Origin: CAIVVT01 sp963838205
Lineage (GTDB): Bacteria; Acidobacteriota; Terriglobia; Bryobacterales; Bryobacteraceae
NCBI GenBank assembly: GCA_963838205.1
Contig: CAWIQF010000010.1
Coordinates: forward strand, 62,001 to 126,000
Direction: 5' to 3'
Length of the DNA stretch: 64,000 nt
The notes beneath the pieces are model-generated. The model was not told where the DNA came from. It made no database searches and was given only the letters and a program-made list of their open reading frames with translations. The position numbers and the translations under genes are program-made. Below, one piece after another: positions 27,246 to 36,037 of this stretch (position 1 is the first letter of the stretch; the number at the start of each line of letters is the position of its first letter).

Positions 27246-28160
27246 TTACTTCTTCGCTGCGGGCAGTCTGGCGCTAGGAGTGCTATCCGCCTTCAGATCG
27301 CCCAGGGCGTATTGGATGCCAGCCAGGAAGTGCTCCAGCAGAGGGGCGTTCCAGAAGACGGGCGCGCCATGTCCCAGTGAGCTGTAGAACACGCGGCCCT
27401 TCCCATAGGCGCGGATCCACGTCACGGGAAAATCCTTGTCCGCCATGCGCACTGGCAGGATGTGGTGGTTTGGAAAGAAACCGGTCTTCTCCACATCGAT
27501 ACTGAGGAGCACGTGCAGGTGGTCGCGCAGGGTCGGCTCCTGGAACTGGAAGGCCTGGTCGGCAATCTGAAATTCCTCGCCATGAAACACGGCATTCAAC
27601 GGGCTTTTCGGGTCCTCCACCCGCACCGTCATGGTCTCCCCGTCCCAGGGATGTCCTCCGTTCTCGGTCGCCCCCAGCATCTGGCCGAAGGGCGGCCACT
27701 GGTCGTACACGGGATACTGCACGAAGGTCGCGATGGCATCGTGAATCCCCACGAACCCCTTACCGCTCGCGATGAAGGCGAGGAGCGATTTCCTCAACTC
27801 CGGGTCTTCAAACAATACGCCTCCCGTATTCAGAAAGCAGATGGCGTCGAATTGTTTGATCCGCTCCGGGCGAAACATCTCGACGTCGTCGCTGAACACC
27901 GCCTCGTAGGCGCCGGTCCGTTTGCCCATCTCTCCGATCGCGTAGTTGTCCACCGGAAGAGTGGCATAGGAGCTACCGTGCCATGGATGGCCGTCGCGCA
28001 TCTCCAAGTTGCTCACCAGCATGCGGCGCGGCCGCTTCGGTTTGGCCGGCGCTTTGGCTGGGACGGCGGCGTCCACTTTCTGCTTCTGCTCGGGGGGAAG
28101 CTCCTGACCTTGGAGCAGCGTGAAACCAAGCGCCCCCATCAACAGCAGGTTATGTCTCAT
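27246..28160 (-). CDS. Exported ThuA-domain protein
   Basis: 304 residues: a signal peptide (MRHNLLLMGALGFTLLQGQ), then a ThuA (trehalose-utilisation, class I amidotransferase-like) fold from about 45 to 290. Markers are FDAICFLNTGGVLFED, GKGFVGIHDA, ATENGGHPW and GRVFYSSLGHG. ThuA proteins in this phylum lie beside Gfo/Idh/MocA oxidoreductases and are linked to 3-keto-sugar or sugar-modification pathways; the exact reaction is not known. Its paralogue at 39950 shares FLAGIQYALGDLKAD at the C-terminus. It is alone here, without an oxidoreductase next to it, and the esterase remnant follows. Confidence 0.85.
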   Translation of the reverse strand: MRHNLLLMGALGFTLLQGQELPPEQKQKVDAAVPAKAPAKPKRPRRMLVSNLEMRDGHPWHGSSYATLPVDNYAIGEMGKRTGAYEAVFSDDVEMFRPERIKQFDAICFLNTGGVLFEDPELRKSLLAFIASGKGFVGIHDAIATFVQYPVYDQWPPFGQMLGATENGGHPWDGETMTVRVEDPKSPLNAVFHGEEFQIADQAFQFQEPTLRDHLHVLLSIDVEKTGFFPNHHILPVRMADKDFPVTWIRAYGKGRVFYSSLGHGAPVFWNAPLLEHFLAGIQYALGDLKADSTPSARLPAAKK

Positions 28161-28256
28161 GATGAATGACTCCGCCCATCAGTGTATCGGCTTCGGCGTT
28201 GCCGCCGCCGTCTGGCGTCCCTCAGCCGAGTCCAGAATGATCACACAAGCAACGGC

Positions 28257-29342
28257 TCACTTTCTTAATTGCTGGACGAAGAAGTCCGCCATCATGTGGT
28301 TAGCCTCGATGGCCTCAGGAAGTGTGGAGTCGTACCAGAAGGCGTGGGGCAGAGCGTCGAAGACCACCAGTCGCGCATCGACGCCAGCGTTGAAGTAGGC
28401 GCGGTGCAGGTTGACGGTGCCGGAGAGCAGCAGATCGCGGCCGCTGGTGACGAACAGCGTCGGCGGCAGCCCGCGCGGGTCGGAGAAGATCGGCGAGAGC
28501 ACGGGATCCCGCGGGTCGGTGGCAACTACGTATTCCGAGTCGTGGTGTCCCGGCCCGGGTGGATCCAGATGCCCCGAGAGGCCCCGCAAGCCATAAAGCG
28601 CCTGCGAGTCGCCGTCGCGGGAGAAGTCGCCCAGGCCGCTGAAAATCCCGAGGGCAGCGGGGAGCGGCAGGCCCAGTTGCTTCAGGCGGGCGGCCACTTC
28701 GGCGGTCAGAATGGCCCCGGCCGAGGTGCCATAGATCACGACGTGGCCGGGCTTGTAGGTTTTCAACAACTCCTTGTAGACGGCGACCGAATCATCGACG
28801 GCCGCGGGAAATGGATGCTCCGGAGCCAGCCGGTACAGCACGGCTACCACCTTCATCCTGCTGTAGGCAGCGATGGGAATTGACTCGGTATAGGAGCCGG
28901 AATCCGAGTTGAAGCCGCCGCCGTGCAAGTTGAGCAGCACCTTGTCACGGTTGGCCTCGGGCAGCCCTTCCGGGGTGACAATGTGAACCGGGACGCCGGC
29001 GATCGTGTCTTCAACGAGCTGATTGGGGCAGAGGCGGCTCCATTCCACGCGCGCACGGGCCGTGTAGGCGTCCGTGCTCTTGCGGCGGTCGGCCAGAGAC
29101 TGCGGCGAACCCTGGTCGGGCATTTGCCGGCTCAGCGAGCGCTGCGCCTCGGCGCTGATGGTCTTCGGAACGGGAACAATGCGGGTGACGTGCGCCGTGC
29201 CCTGGGCGTCGATGTAGCTGGTGTCACGGGTGGGAGCCTGGGCTGGCGTCGTCGGCTGGGGGACGGCGGCGGGTTGCTGTGCCTGAATGATCGCGGGCGT
29301 CAGCAGGAGCAGCAGTGTTGTGAAACGTGGAAAGCGATTCAT
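28257..29342 (-). CDS. Exported alpha/beta hydrolase, hormone-sensitive-lipase family
   Basis: 361 residues. A signal peptide (FTTLLLLLTPAIIQAQ) and a Pro/Gln/Ala-rich linker lead to an alpha/beta hydrolase-3 domain with the oxyanion motif HGGGF, the nucleophile elbow GTSAG, the acid in FVTSGRDLLL and the catalytic His in LPHAFWYD. This set defines HSL-type carboxylesterases, which commonly remove acetyl or other short acyl groups from sugars or small esters. AGGAGGATCC precedes the ATG at 29342. The upstream region on the same strand contains copy B of the 95-base repeat. Confidence 0.88.
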   Translation of the reverse strand: MNRFPRFTTLLLLLTPAIIQAQQPAAVPQPTTPAQAPTRDTSYIDAQGTAHVTRIVPVPKTISAEAQRSLSRQMPDQGSPQSLADRRKSTDAYTARARVEWSRLCPNQLVEDTIAGVPVHIVTPEGLPEANRDKVLLNLHGGGFNSDSGSYTESIPIAAYSRMKVVAVLYRLAPEHPFPAAVDDSVAVYKELLKTYKPGHVVIYGTSAGAILTAEVAARLKQLGLPLPAALGIFSGLGDFSRDGDSQALYGLRGLSGHLDPPGPGHHDSEYVVATDPRDPVLSPIFSDPRGLPPTLFVTSGRDLLLSGTVNLHRAYFNAGVDARLVVFDALPHAFWYDSTLPEAIEANHMMADFFVQQLRK

Positions 29343-29753
29343 GAAACTCGGATCCTCCTTTGGAAGATCAATTCTGGCGCGCTGACAGGCGGTCAGGAGT
29401 GGAACGCCTTCACGATACCAGAGACCCGAACATATCCCCAGCTACAACCAACCCGCCAGCCATCAGCACGCGAAGCGTCTGCCGTAAGGCTTCGTTCAAA
29501 CGGCGCTACCGGAAACGGCGATCGAGCAGTAATTGATCACCTTGAGAATCCTCCTTTCCCACGCTGCTGCCATTGCGGAGCGACGGCTTCAACCAATTGA
29601 CCGCCATTGGCGCTTGAGCACCGCGCCACCAGTCGCAAGTGTCGGATTCAGTCTCAAGACTGCTGGGATGGACACACCCGGCCCCGGCTCCTGAACCGCT
29701 GAGGCTCCGGCCCGAAAGAAAAGTTGTCAATATTGATACACGGAGGTTCTACA
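29343..29753. other. Divergent intergenic region with repeat copy B
   Basis: 411 bases between the hydrolase (-) and the mannonate dehydratase-like gene (+). It contains a 94-base repeat copy (29423-29516) and otherwise no supported gene; both promoters should be here. Confidence 0.55.
29423..29516 (-). repeat. Dispersed ~95-bp repeat, copy B
   Basis: Read on the minus strand, this matches 10502-10596 at close to 87 percent identity by hand alignment, with one gap near the middle. The two copies point towards each other across 18.8 kb. Confidence 0.7.
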
Positions 29754-31163
29754 TTGCAATTCTGCATTTCCCGAAGGAAGATGCTGCAGGGCGCGGGAGC
29801 TGCAGCCGTCGCGCAGTCTGTCGAGTTCGCAAACGCCGCGCCCCCTGCGCGCCAGTGGCCGATTGAGGAAGGCCCGGAAACTCCGAAGATCTGCCTGGGC
29901 TTGGGTGATGGCGGCGGGCCGCTGCCCGCCAGACTGCAGCCTCAGAACCAAGGACCGGCCGGAAGCGGCGCTGCAGGCGGGCCGCCGGCTGCGGGCGCCG
30001 GTGCGGCGCGGGCGACAAACCGCGGAAGCGGCTTCGGCGGAACCCTGACCCCCAGGCCGGAAACCGCACAGACCGCCGCAGCCTCGGCCGGACGAGGCGC
30101 CGCCGGCAATCCTGCTGCTTATCAGCGCATCAGCCAACTCGGCGTGACGCACTTGATAGGCGTGAGCGTTGGCGGTTTCCCATGGCGGGAAGAGAATGTT
30201 CGCAGCGCCATTCAGACCGCCAGGGACCACGGCATGGTCGCGTACAACGCGATGATCGGCATCCCGAGCACCATCCTTTATGGCCGTGACGGCCGCGACA
30301 AAGATATGGAGCTGACCATCGCCTCCATCCAGGCCGCGGGGAAGGCCGGGCTTCCGGTGATCGAGTACAACTTCTATGCGCACCGCGTGGTCGAGGGTTA
30401 TTACGAACAAGTGGGCAGGGCGAACTCGGGCTACACGGGCTTCGACTACGATCTCGAAGTGCTGGTCGATGAGCACGGGGTGATTGTGCCGGGCCTGCTG
30501 CGCGACGAATCGGGCCAGTTGACGCCCGAGACCTTGCAGGCGAATCCCAACGCCCGCAGGATCAAAGTCCGGGACCTGCCCCCTCTGGAAAGCGAAGGCG
30601 CTCACAGTCTGGACGAGATGTGGAACAACATCACCTACTTCCTTAAGGCCGCGGTTCCGGCCGCCGGGAAGGCAGGTGTCCGTCTGGCGCTGCACCCCAA
30701 CGATCCGCCCGCGCCCATCAGCCGCGGCTCGGGGCAGATCATGGGTTCTGTCGCCGGCTGGAAGCACCTCATCGGGATCGTTGACAGTCCTGCCAACGGG
30801 ATTACGTTCGATTGCGGAGTCACCAGGGAGATGGGCGAGGATCCTGTGGAGGTCGCGAACTACTTCGCCAGCCGCAAGCGCATCAACCACGTGCACTACC
30901 GCAACGTCTCGGTGGTGAAGCCGTACGAGAAATACACGGAACTGTTCATCGACGCCGGCGTGGTGGACATGTTTGGCGTGATGAAAGCCCTTGTGAAGAA
31001 CAAGTACGCTGGGACAATCTATCCCGAGCATCCGCGCGCTCTGGACTATGACCGCGACCGCGGCCGCATCCCCGGCTACCCCGGCGGCGGTGGCTACGGT
31101 GGAGTCACATTCAGCGTGGCCTACGCCAGGGCCATGCTGCAGGCCGCCCTGGAGGCGGTGTAA
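29754..31163 (+). CDS. Tat-exported mannonate dehydratase-like protein (UxuA family)
   Basis: 469 residues from a TTG start with GGAGG seven bases upstream; an earlier TTG at 29724 lacks one. SRRKMLQGAGAAAVA is a Tat signal. Residues about 45-115 are a Pro/Gly/Ala/Gln-rich low-complexity insert absent from ordinary UxuA. The rest matches the TIM-barrel family: VIEYNFYAHRVVEGYYE, RLALHPNDPP, GITFDCGVTREMG, INHVHYRNV and GTIYPEHPRALD. Cytoplasmic UxuA dehydrates D-mannonate in uronate catabolism. An exported version is unusual, so the substrate may differ and the name rests on the family. Confidence 0.82.
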   Translation: MQFCISRRKMLQGAGAAAVAQSVEFANAAPPARQWPIEEGPETPKICLGLGDGGGPLPARLQPQNQGPAGSGAAGGPPAAGAGAARATNRGSGFGGTLTPRPETAQTAAASAGRGAAGNPAAYQRISQLGVTHLIGVSVGGFPWREENVRSAIQTARDHGMVAYNAMIGIPSTILYGRDGRDKDMELTIASIQAAGKAGLPVIEYNFYAHRVVEGYYEQVGRANSGYTGFDYDLEVLVDEHGVIVPGLLRDESGQLTPETLQANPNARRIKVRDLPPLESEGAHSLDEMWNNITYFLKAAVPAAGKAGVRLALHPNDPPAPISRGSGQIMGSVAGWKHLIGIVDSPANGITFDCGVTREMGEDPVEVANYFASRKRINHVHYRNVSVVKPYEKYTELFIDAGVVDMFGVMKALVKNKYAGTIYPEHPRALDYDRDRGRIPGYPGGGGYGGVTFSVAYARAMLQAALEAV

Positions 31164-31274
31164 TCTACGCCGGCTGCGAATCAACGCGCAATATGTGTTC
31201 TTGCTGGTGCCTGGCCTGTTACCAGAAACCGCCAAAGGCAAGCGCCCGGCAGCCATGCCGAAGAAGGAGCCCAA

Positions 31275-31391
31275 GCCCAACAGAAGGCCGCTAAGCCCAC
31301 ACATGCCAAGCGAGCAGCAACGCCGCACGCCGACAGCAAGGGGGCGAAGATCCTGGCGCTGATTGGACGCCTCAAGGGCGCGACCTTGTGA
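31275..31391 (+). pseudogene. DUF3489 protein fragment
   Basis: The frame reads AQQKAAKPTHAKRA, a basic linker, then DSKGAKILALIGRLKGATL and a stop. This is the start of a DUF3489 helix-turn-helix (usual form: KxxxVLxLLxRPxGAT...), which normally runs on for 30 or more residues. The fragment is cut after GAT-L. Similar basic residues run upstream in frame without a clear start. Confidence 0.45.
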
Positions 31392-31589
31392 CTCGCGCGC
31401 CGGGAAAGCTCGTGCCGCCCACTTCCGGCGTTGTCCCGTTCACCGCCGGCGCATCCTGAAAGTGCTGCAGCCAGCGCTTCTGAAAAGTCTCGCTCGCTGC
31501 GCTGACCCGAACCGTTCGATTTTTGCGGAGTTCATCGTCGGCGTCGTATCGCACGAGTCGATCAACCTCGCCGCCTCCATCGGCTCTCC

Positions 31590-31850
31590 AAACCCGCTCG
31601 CCACCATCGGCGCACCGATGCGCCGTACCATGCTCCACAAAGTCGCCGTATGAGATGGCTCTCGGCCAGCATCAGCCAGTAGTACCGGGCGTGCTTGATC
31701 AGACCCGCCGGTCTTCACCAGCCGTTGCTACAAACTCGTCAGCGACCAGTTGTCGATCCTCTATGGCAGCATCAGTCACCGCCAAAGGTTCGTCAGGTTG
31801 TAGGCCGTCACGCTCAGCAAAAGCCGGACTTCGATGACCGGAGCCGGTGG
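31590..31850 (-). pseudogene. Decayed C-terminal piece of a DDE transposase (IS1380-like)
   Basis: Minus-strand translation gives EVRLLLSVTAYNLTNLWR, then RIDNWSLTSL, QRLVKTGG and, after a one-base shift, HARYYWLMLAESHL. These resemble the end of IS1380-group transposases. Three in-frame stops and a frameshift within 60 codons show that it is dead. Confidence 0.6.
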
Positions 31851-31881
31851 CGACTTCACCGGGCCAACTTAACCGGTTGCC

Positions 31882-34179
31882 TCAGAACGTCAGTTCGGTG
31901 GTCCCTTGAATCGGCCGCTCCTGCCCCTTCCAAGCGAACACGCCCGCCAAACCTGGAGGCAGCGACACGCGCGCACGCAGCCCGTCGCCGGTCCGGTCGA
32001 GCCACACCTCAATGGGTCCGAGGGGATGCGGCATGCGGGCATGGACGTGGTGCAGCGAGCCGAGCGCGGGTTCGATCCGCACGCTCCGGAAGCCGGGCGA
32101 TGCGGGCTCGATCCCCGCCACCGTGGCGAGGAACTCGAATGGCGGAGTGGCGCTCCAGGGGTGGCAATCCGAGCGTGAGTTGACCATGGCTTCTCCGAAC
32201 GTCTGCATGCCGTCCCGCAGCATATTCTCCCAAGGTCCCAGATTCTCGATGTAGCGGTCGCCCAGTCCTGTCTTCTTAAGTGCGCGCCCGAGATAATAGC
32301 GGTAAAACATCTCCGCCTGCACCACGGACGGATCTTTCAACATACGTTCCATCAGGCCCCGTTGGGCATCGTGCGGAACGGCATCCGCGAGTACGGCGAG
32401 TGTGTTCACCTCCTGCGTATAGCCGCGCTGGGGCGTGTCCCGCAGGAAGCCGCGCTGCGGGTCGAAGTTCGACGCGTAAGTCTCGCGGTTGAGGTCCGCG
32501 GCGATTTGACGGTACCGCGCGGCCTCGCACTGCTTTCCGAAATGCTCGAACATCTCGGCGCTTTCCTGCAGCGTGAGCGAGAACAGGAACTTATCCCCGA
32601 TGGGGCTCCAGGCCCACTGTACGGGCCGGTTTCCGCGCGTCTTCACCTGTTCCTCCCACCATCCGAGCACGTTGCCGATCCCAGGCAGAAATTGCCGCGT
32701 GAACTCGTCATCGCCGCGGTACATCCAATGGTCGTGCACCATGGACACCCAGTACAGCGAAAACGAGGCCAGGAACTGCTCTAGGTTGGCGGGATACCGG
32801 CTCTCGGTCAGGCCGGAAGGGGCACGCGAGGCATCGAACTGTTCGATCGCCAGCCGCCCCAGCCGGTCGTCTCCCGTCAGAGAGAGCCAACTCAGCGACT
32901 GCACCTTGGTATCGGCGATGTAGGCCATCCGTTCCCAGGACAGGTCGCTGATGAAATTCTCCTGGGCGGTGAGTGCGAGTGTTCGCCAAGCTGCGTCCCA
33001 GATCGGTTTCAGCTTCTCTGAGTCGCTCTCAAAAACGGCCACGCGGGCCGCCGGATACACGCACAGGAGGCTCGAGAAATCCTCGACGACGAGAGGTTCC
33101 GCGAGTGTCTGGATGTCGAGTTGCACCCAGCGCCAATTACGCGTCCACAAAGGACGGTATTCGCGCTGCGCTCCGTCCGGCAGGAAGTTGTCCTCGGGAC
33201 CCATGACATGTTTGCCAGCGAATTGATTGCGGTCGCCCTTCACGCCTTTGCTGTCGTACAAAGACTCCGAGTAAGTCACGTGAACCTCCGCATCTTTGCC
33301 ACCGCTGACCCGCACAACCGGGTAGCCCGTGGTCAGTGCTCCCTGGTCGAGAAGCACGGTGGCTTTGGCGTGCGCGGGAATCCGGAACGGAGCAGATCCT
33401 TTCACGAACGCCGGCGCAACCTCCACTCCCTCGGCTCGGGCGACTCGCTCGAACCTCTGCGGGTCCTCAGTCAGGAACGGCACGCTGCGCGGCTTGAGTT
33501 GCCAACGCTGATGACTTTCTATGCCCGCCGGACCGCCCCGGACGATTTGGGACGCGGAGAGCCAGGTCGAGTCGTCGAAGGCGGCCTGCTCCCAGCCCCA
33601 CGGGTATTTGGCCGCATCGACACGCTCCGTCGCGCCGGCCACATAGTAGTTCCATAGAAAACGCGGATCGCTATCCTTGTAAACGATCTGCCGATACGCC
33701 GGATCCTGGATCACCTTCCAGGTGTGGTCCGTATTCACTGTTGTGTTGGCCAGCTCGTCCGATTGCAGGACAAAACCGGTGCGATGGCTGATCTGAGCCA
33801 TCGGTTTCTCAAGGCCGCCATTCCACACCACCGCGGCCAGAACGTTGTTTCCCGCCGTGAGATACGGCGCCAGATCGACGGTATCGAAACGCCAGTTGAG
33901 TAAGTCGCTCTGCGCCGGTCCAGTCGAGACAGACCGGCCATTCGCAAATAACCGGTAACGGTTATCGGCCGATACGTGGATCACAAATCGCTCCGGCTTT
34001 GCAGCCAGAGTGAACGCTTTCCGAAAGTGGAAAACGCCAAATTCCGTCGCCGATGCGGCCGGGTGTGTGATCCACCACGCCGGCCAGGGCCGCTCGATCA
34101 GCGCCGGGTTCACCGGCTGACTGTGTGCGGCCGCGATCATCAGGAACGCGATGAAGAAGCTTCGCATGATGAATATCAT
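31882..34179 (-). CDS. Exported alpha-L-rhamnosidase-like glycosidase (GH78 type)
   Basis: About 765 residues from the ATG at 34179 (another at 34167); the open frame begins 35 codons earlier without a signal. A signal peptide (MRSFFIAFLMIAAAHSQ) is followed by beta-sandwich domains (FVIHVSADNRYRLFANGRSV, NNVLAAVVWNGG, LDQGALTTGYPVVRVSGG) and an (alpha/alpha)6 barrel (about 400-690: ISDLSWERMAYIADT, WMYRGDDEFTRQFLP, EAMVNSRSDCHPWSATPPFEF). That order and the HPWSA region are typical of GH78. The enzyme would release rhamnose from pectin side chains or plant glycosides in the periplasm, fitting the nearby beta-helix enzymes. Confidence 0.85.
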   Translation of the reverse strand: MIFIMRSFFIAFLMIAAAHSQPVNPALIERPWPAWWITHPAASATEFGVFHFRKAFTLAAKPERFVIHVSADNRYRLFANGRSVSTGPAQSDLLNWRFDTVDLAPYLTAGNNVLAAVVWNGGLEKPMAQISHRTGFVLQSDELANTTVNTDHTWKVIQDPAYRQIVYKDSDPRFLWNYYVAGATERVDAAKYPWGWEQAAFDDSTWLSASQIVRGGPAGIESHQRWQLKPRSVPFLTEDPQRFERVARAEGVEVAPAFVKGSAPFRIPAHAKATVLLDQGALTTGYPVVRVSGGKDAEVHVTYSESLYDSKGVKGDRNQFAGKHVMGPEDNFLPDGAQREYRPLWTRNWRWVQLDIQTLAEPLVVEDFSSLLCVYPAARVAVFESDSEKLKPIWDAAWRTLALTAQENFISDLSWERMAYIADTKVQSLSWLSLTGDDRLGRLAIEQFDASRAPSGLTESRYPANLEQFLASFSLYWVSMVHDHWMYRGDDEFTRQFLPGIGNVLGWWEEQVKTRGNRPVQWAWSPIGDKFLFSLTLQESAEMFEHFGKQCEAARYRQIAADLNRETYASNFDPQRGFLRDTPQRGYTQEVNTLAVLADAVPHDAQRGLMERMLKDPSVVQAEMFYRYYLGRALKKTGLGDRYIENLGPWENMLRDGMQTFGEAMVNSRSDCHPWSATPPFEFLATVAGIEPASPGFRSVRIEPALGSLHHVHARMPHPLGPIEVWLDRTGDGLRARVSLPPGLAGVFAWKGQERPIQGTTELTF

Positions 34180-34570
34180 ATGGCACGGCCCCGGGATTGA
34201 GCCACTATTGCCGATTGAGGCCGCGATCGAAACCTTGGTGCGGTGGGAGGCGGCGGCGAGCCGCACCACCTCCATTCCATGCACCGCAGTCTTGATGCGC
34301 TATAATTCGCACCCTGTACTACGAGCCGGTGAACTATTCCGGCTAAGGCCAAGTTACCCGCTTCCGGCGCTGCATGTGCTGACGGCCGGGCACTCTCCGC
34401 CGGCAACCTGAGTAGTGCGCATGAACATCCGACGCAGTATGTCGAGTCGGAGCCACAGCCCGGGACATTGAGCGGATCAAACAGAGGCTTAGGATGTTGG
34501 AGAGGGCGCGGGCGGCCGCTTGTCAGGCTGCCTACTGATCGGCGCCTCAAGCGGCTGCGGCTCAGTGCCT
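34180..34570. other. Gene-free stretch between the GH78-like and GT-C genes
   Basis: 391 bases with no supported gene. The minus-strand promoter of the rhamnosidase should lie here. GGTGCGG and CCGCACC at about 34238-34266 can pair, but no regulatory site is clear. Confidence 0.45.
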
Positions 34571-36037
34571 CTACTGAAGCCGGTCCCAGAGTTGCTTGGA
34601 AACGTAGCCCCGTATTTCCACTCCAGGGCGGAGCTCAACGTACTCCGGGAACATCTGCATGTAGAGTTCCCGTTCGCCAGGCGGCGGGCTCTCATAGAGC
34701 TTGCGGATCAAGTCCGGCTCCATGGCGGGCGAAGCAAGCAAGATCGGCGCGGGAGGGCCGTCCGCTGGCACTTCGCGCCACCAGCGCACGTTTGGATAAC
34801 CGCGCAGGTACCACGGCAACGGCCAGAGGTTCTCGCGAGAGTAGATGTCCACCGCCACCTGGTGCCCTTGTGCAGCGGCCTGTGCGCATGCTTCCACGCT
34901 ATCCCGGATCTTGTAAACTCCGTTTCCGGTTTGTGCGTAAACCCACTGGTTTCGCGGATCGCTTGAGTAGCGGGTCGATGCCAGCCAGGCCTGGCACCCT
35001 GTATAGGTCATTGCCGTGGCCAGCAGTACAAGCACCGCCGGACGCCACAGCCGTGCGAGCCTTTCGGCCGCCACTCCAGCCAGGAGTGCGAGGGGATACA
35101 ACATGGCGACGACGCACCAGGGCGTCTTATAGGGAATCGCGGAGTATAGACAGGCGAGCAGAATGCCGTACCAGGCGACGAATCGCAGCACAGGCTTGCC
35201 TGAGCGAAAGGCAATCACAAAGCCGGCCAACGCCAGAATGAACAGCAACGCTTCGCCGGGTCCTCCAGCGGCGCCGGCCAGCAAGCCGAGATAGTAATGC
35301 CACGGATGTGCATGCCAGCCAGGCGCAACGCCCCGGTGAAGATACGATTGCGCCGCTGATCCCAACAGTCCCCAGCGCCATGGTGGAGCGAGCAGGGCCG
35401 AAACGGTCAATGCCAGTGTTGCCGCGAAGGCGCCGGCTGAACGCCAGCTTAGTCCTCGAGGCCGGAACACGACGACCCAGGCAACGGCTGAACTCGCCAG
35501 TACCAGCACTGCCGTCTCCTTGGTGGCGAGCATTACACCTGCGATGCACCCAGCCAACGCCCATCCGCCAGGCCCCGGCCGTCTGAGAGTACTCCACAGC
35601 GCCCACAACCAGGCCGCGGCCCACAGTGCCAGAAGCATTTCAGGAATGTAATCGCGACTGTAGTAGACCATCGCCGGGGAGACGGCAAGGAAGGCCGCGG
35701 CCATCCAGGCCGCCGGGAACCCTATCACGCTAGTGAACAGTAGTGGCGACAGTGCCAGCAGGATGCCTGCCGTTACAGGGACGATCCGCAAGGTCGCTTC
35801 ATTCAGGCGCTCGTAGCTCGTGCGACCACTTAAACAGGCTGGCAGCAGCGTACAGTATGCCAGCATCGGACCGTGATAGTCGTTCGGGTCGTACGCGTAG
35901 CGGCCCGTCACGAGAAGAGTGCCGAACTTGTCTGCCAGGATGGCCTCGTCGGCGTGCATCGGCCGTTGTTCGAGCTGTGGCAGACGTAGGGCCCCGCCCA
36001 GGATGGCCAGTGCCGCTATCGCGGCTCCGCGCGTCAA
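34571..36037 (-). CDS. GT-C-type membrane glycosyltransferase (Agl23-like, TIGR03663 type)
   Basis: 488 residues with about ten membrane helices. The first outer loop carries the acidic GT-C motif (RPMHADEAILADKFG), followed by DPNDYHGPMLAY, SRDYIPEMLLALWA and ATKETAVLVLASSA. These match the flippase-associated Agl23/TIGR03663 family, relatives of PMT/OST enzymes that use polyprenyl-phosphate sugars. A soluble C-terminal domain follows from about residue 385. It starts with TTG, sharing four bases (TTGA) with the stop of the discoidin-like gene, so it is the last gene of a long minus-strand operon. Whether it glycosylates proteins or lipids is unknown. Confidence 0.8.
   Translation of the reverse strand: MTRGAAIAALAILGGALRLPQLEQRPMHADEAILADKFGTLLVTGRYAYDPNDYHGPMLAYCTLLPACLSGRTSYERLNEATLRIVPVTAGILLALSPLLFTSVIGFPAAWMAAAFLAVSPAMVYYSRDYIPEMLLALWAAAWLWALWSTLRRPGPGGWALAGCIAGVMLATKETAVLVLASSAVAWVVVFRPRGLSWRSAGAFAATLALTVSALLAPPWRWGLLGSAAQSYLHRGVAPGWHAHPWHYYLGLLAGAAGGPGEALLFILALAGFVIAFRSGKPVLRFVAWYGILLACLYSAIPYKTPWCVVAMLYPLALLAGVAAERLARLWRPAVLVLLATAMTYTGCQAWLASTRYSSDPRNQWVYAQTGNGVYKIRDSVEACAQAAAQGHQVAVDIYSRENLWPLPWYLRGYPNVRWWREVPADGPPAPILLASPAMEPDLIRKLYESPPPGERELYMQMFPEYVELRPGVEIRGYVSKQLWDRLQ

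Larger units (their letters stand above)
31164..31881. other. Scar region with two gene remnants
   Basis: 718 bases without an intact gene. They hold the DUF3489 fragment and the decayed transposase fragment listed separately. The rest shows nothing recognisable. Confidence 0.6.

Noticed and set aside
29727..31328. 533-codon open frame on the minus strand
   Set aside because: Antisense to the UxuA-like gene, which has clear family motifs.
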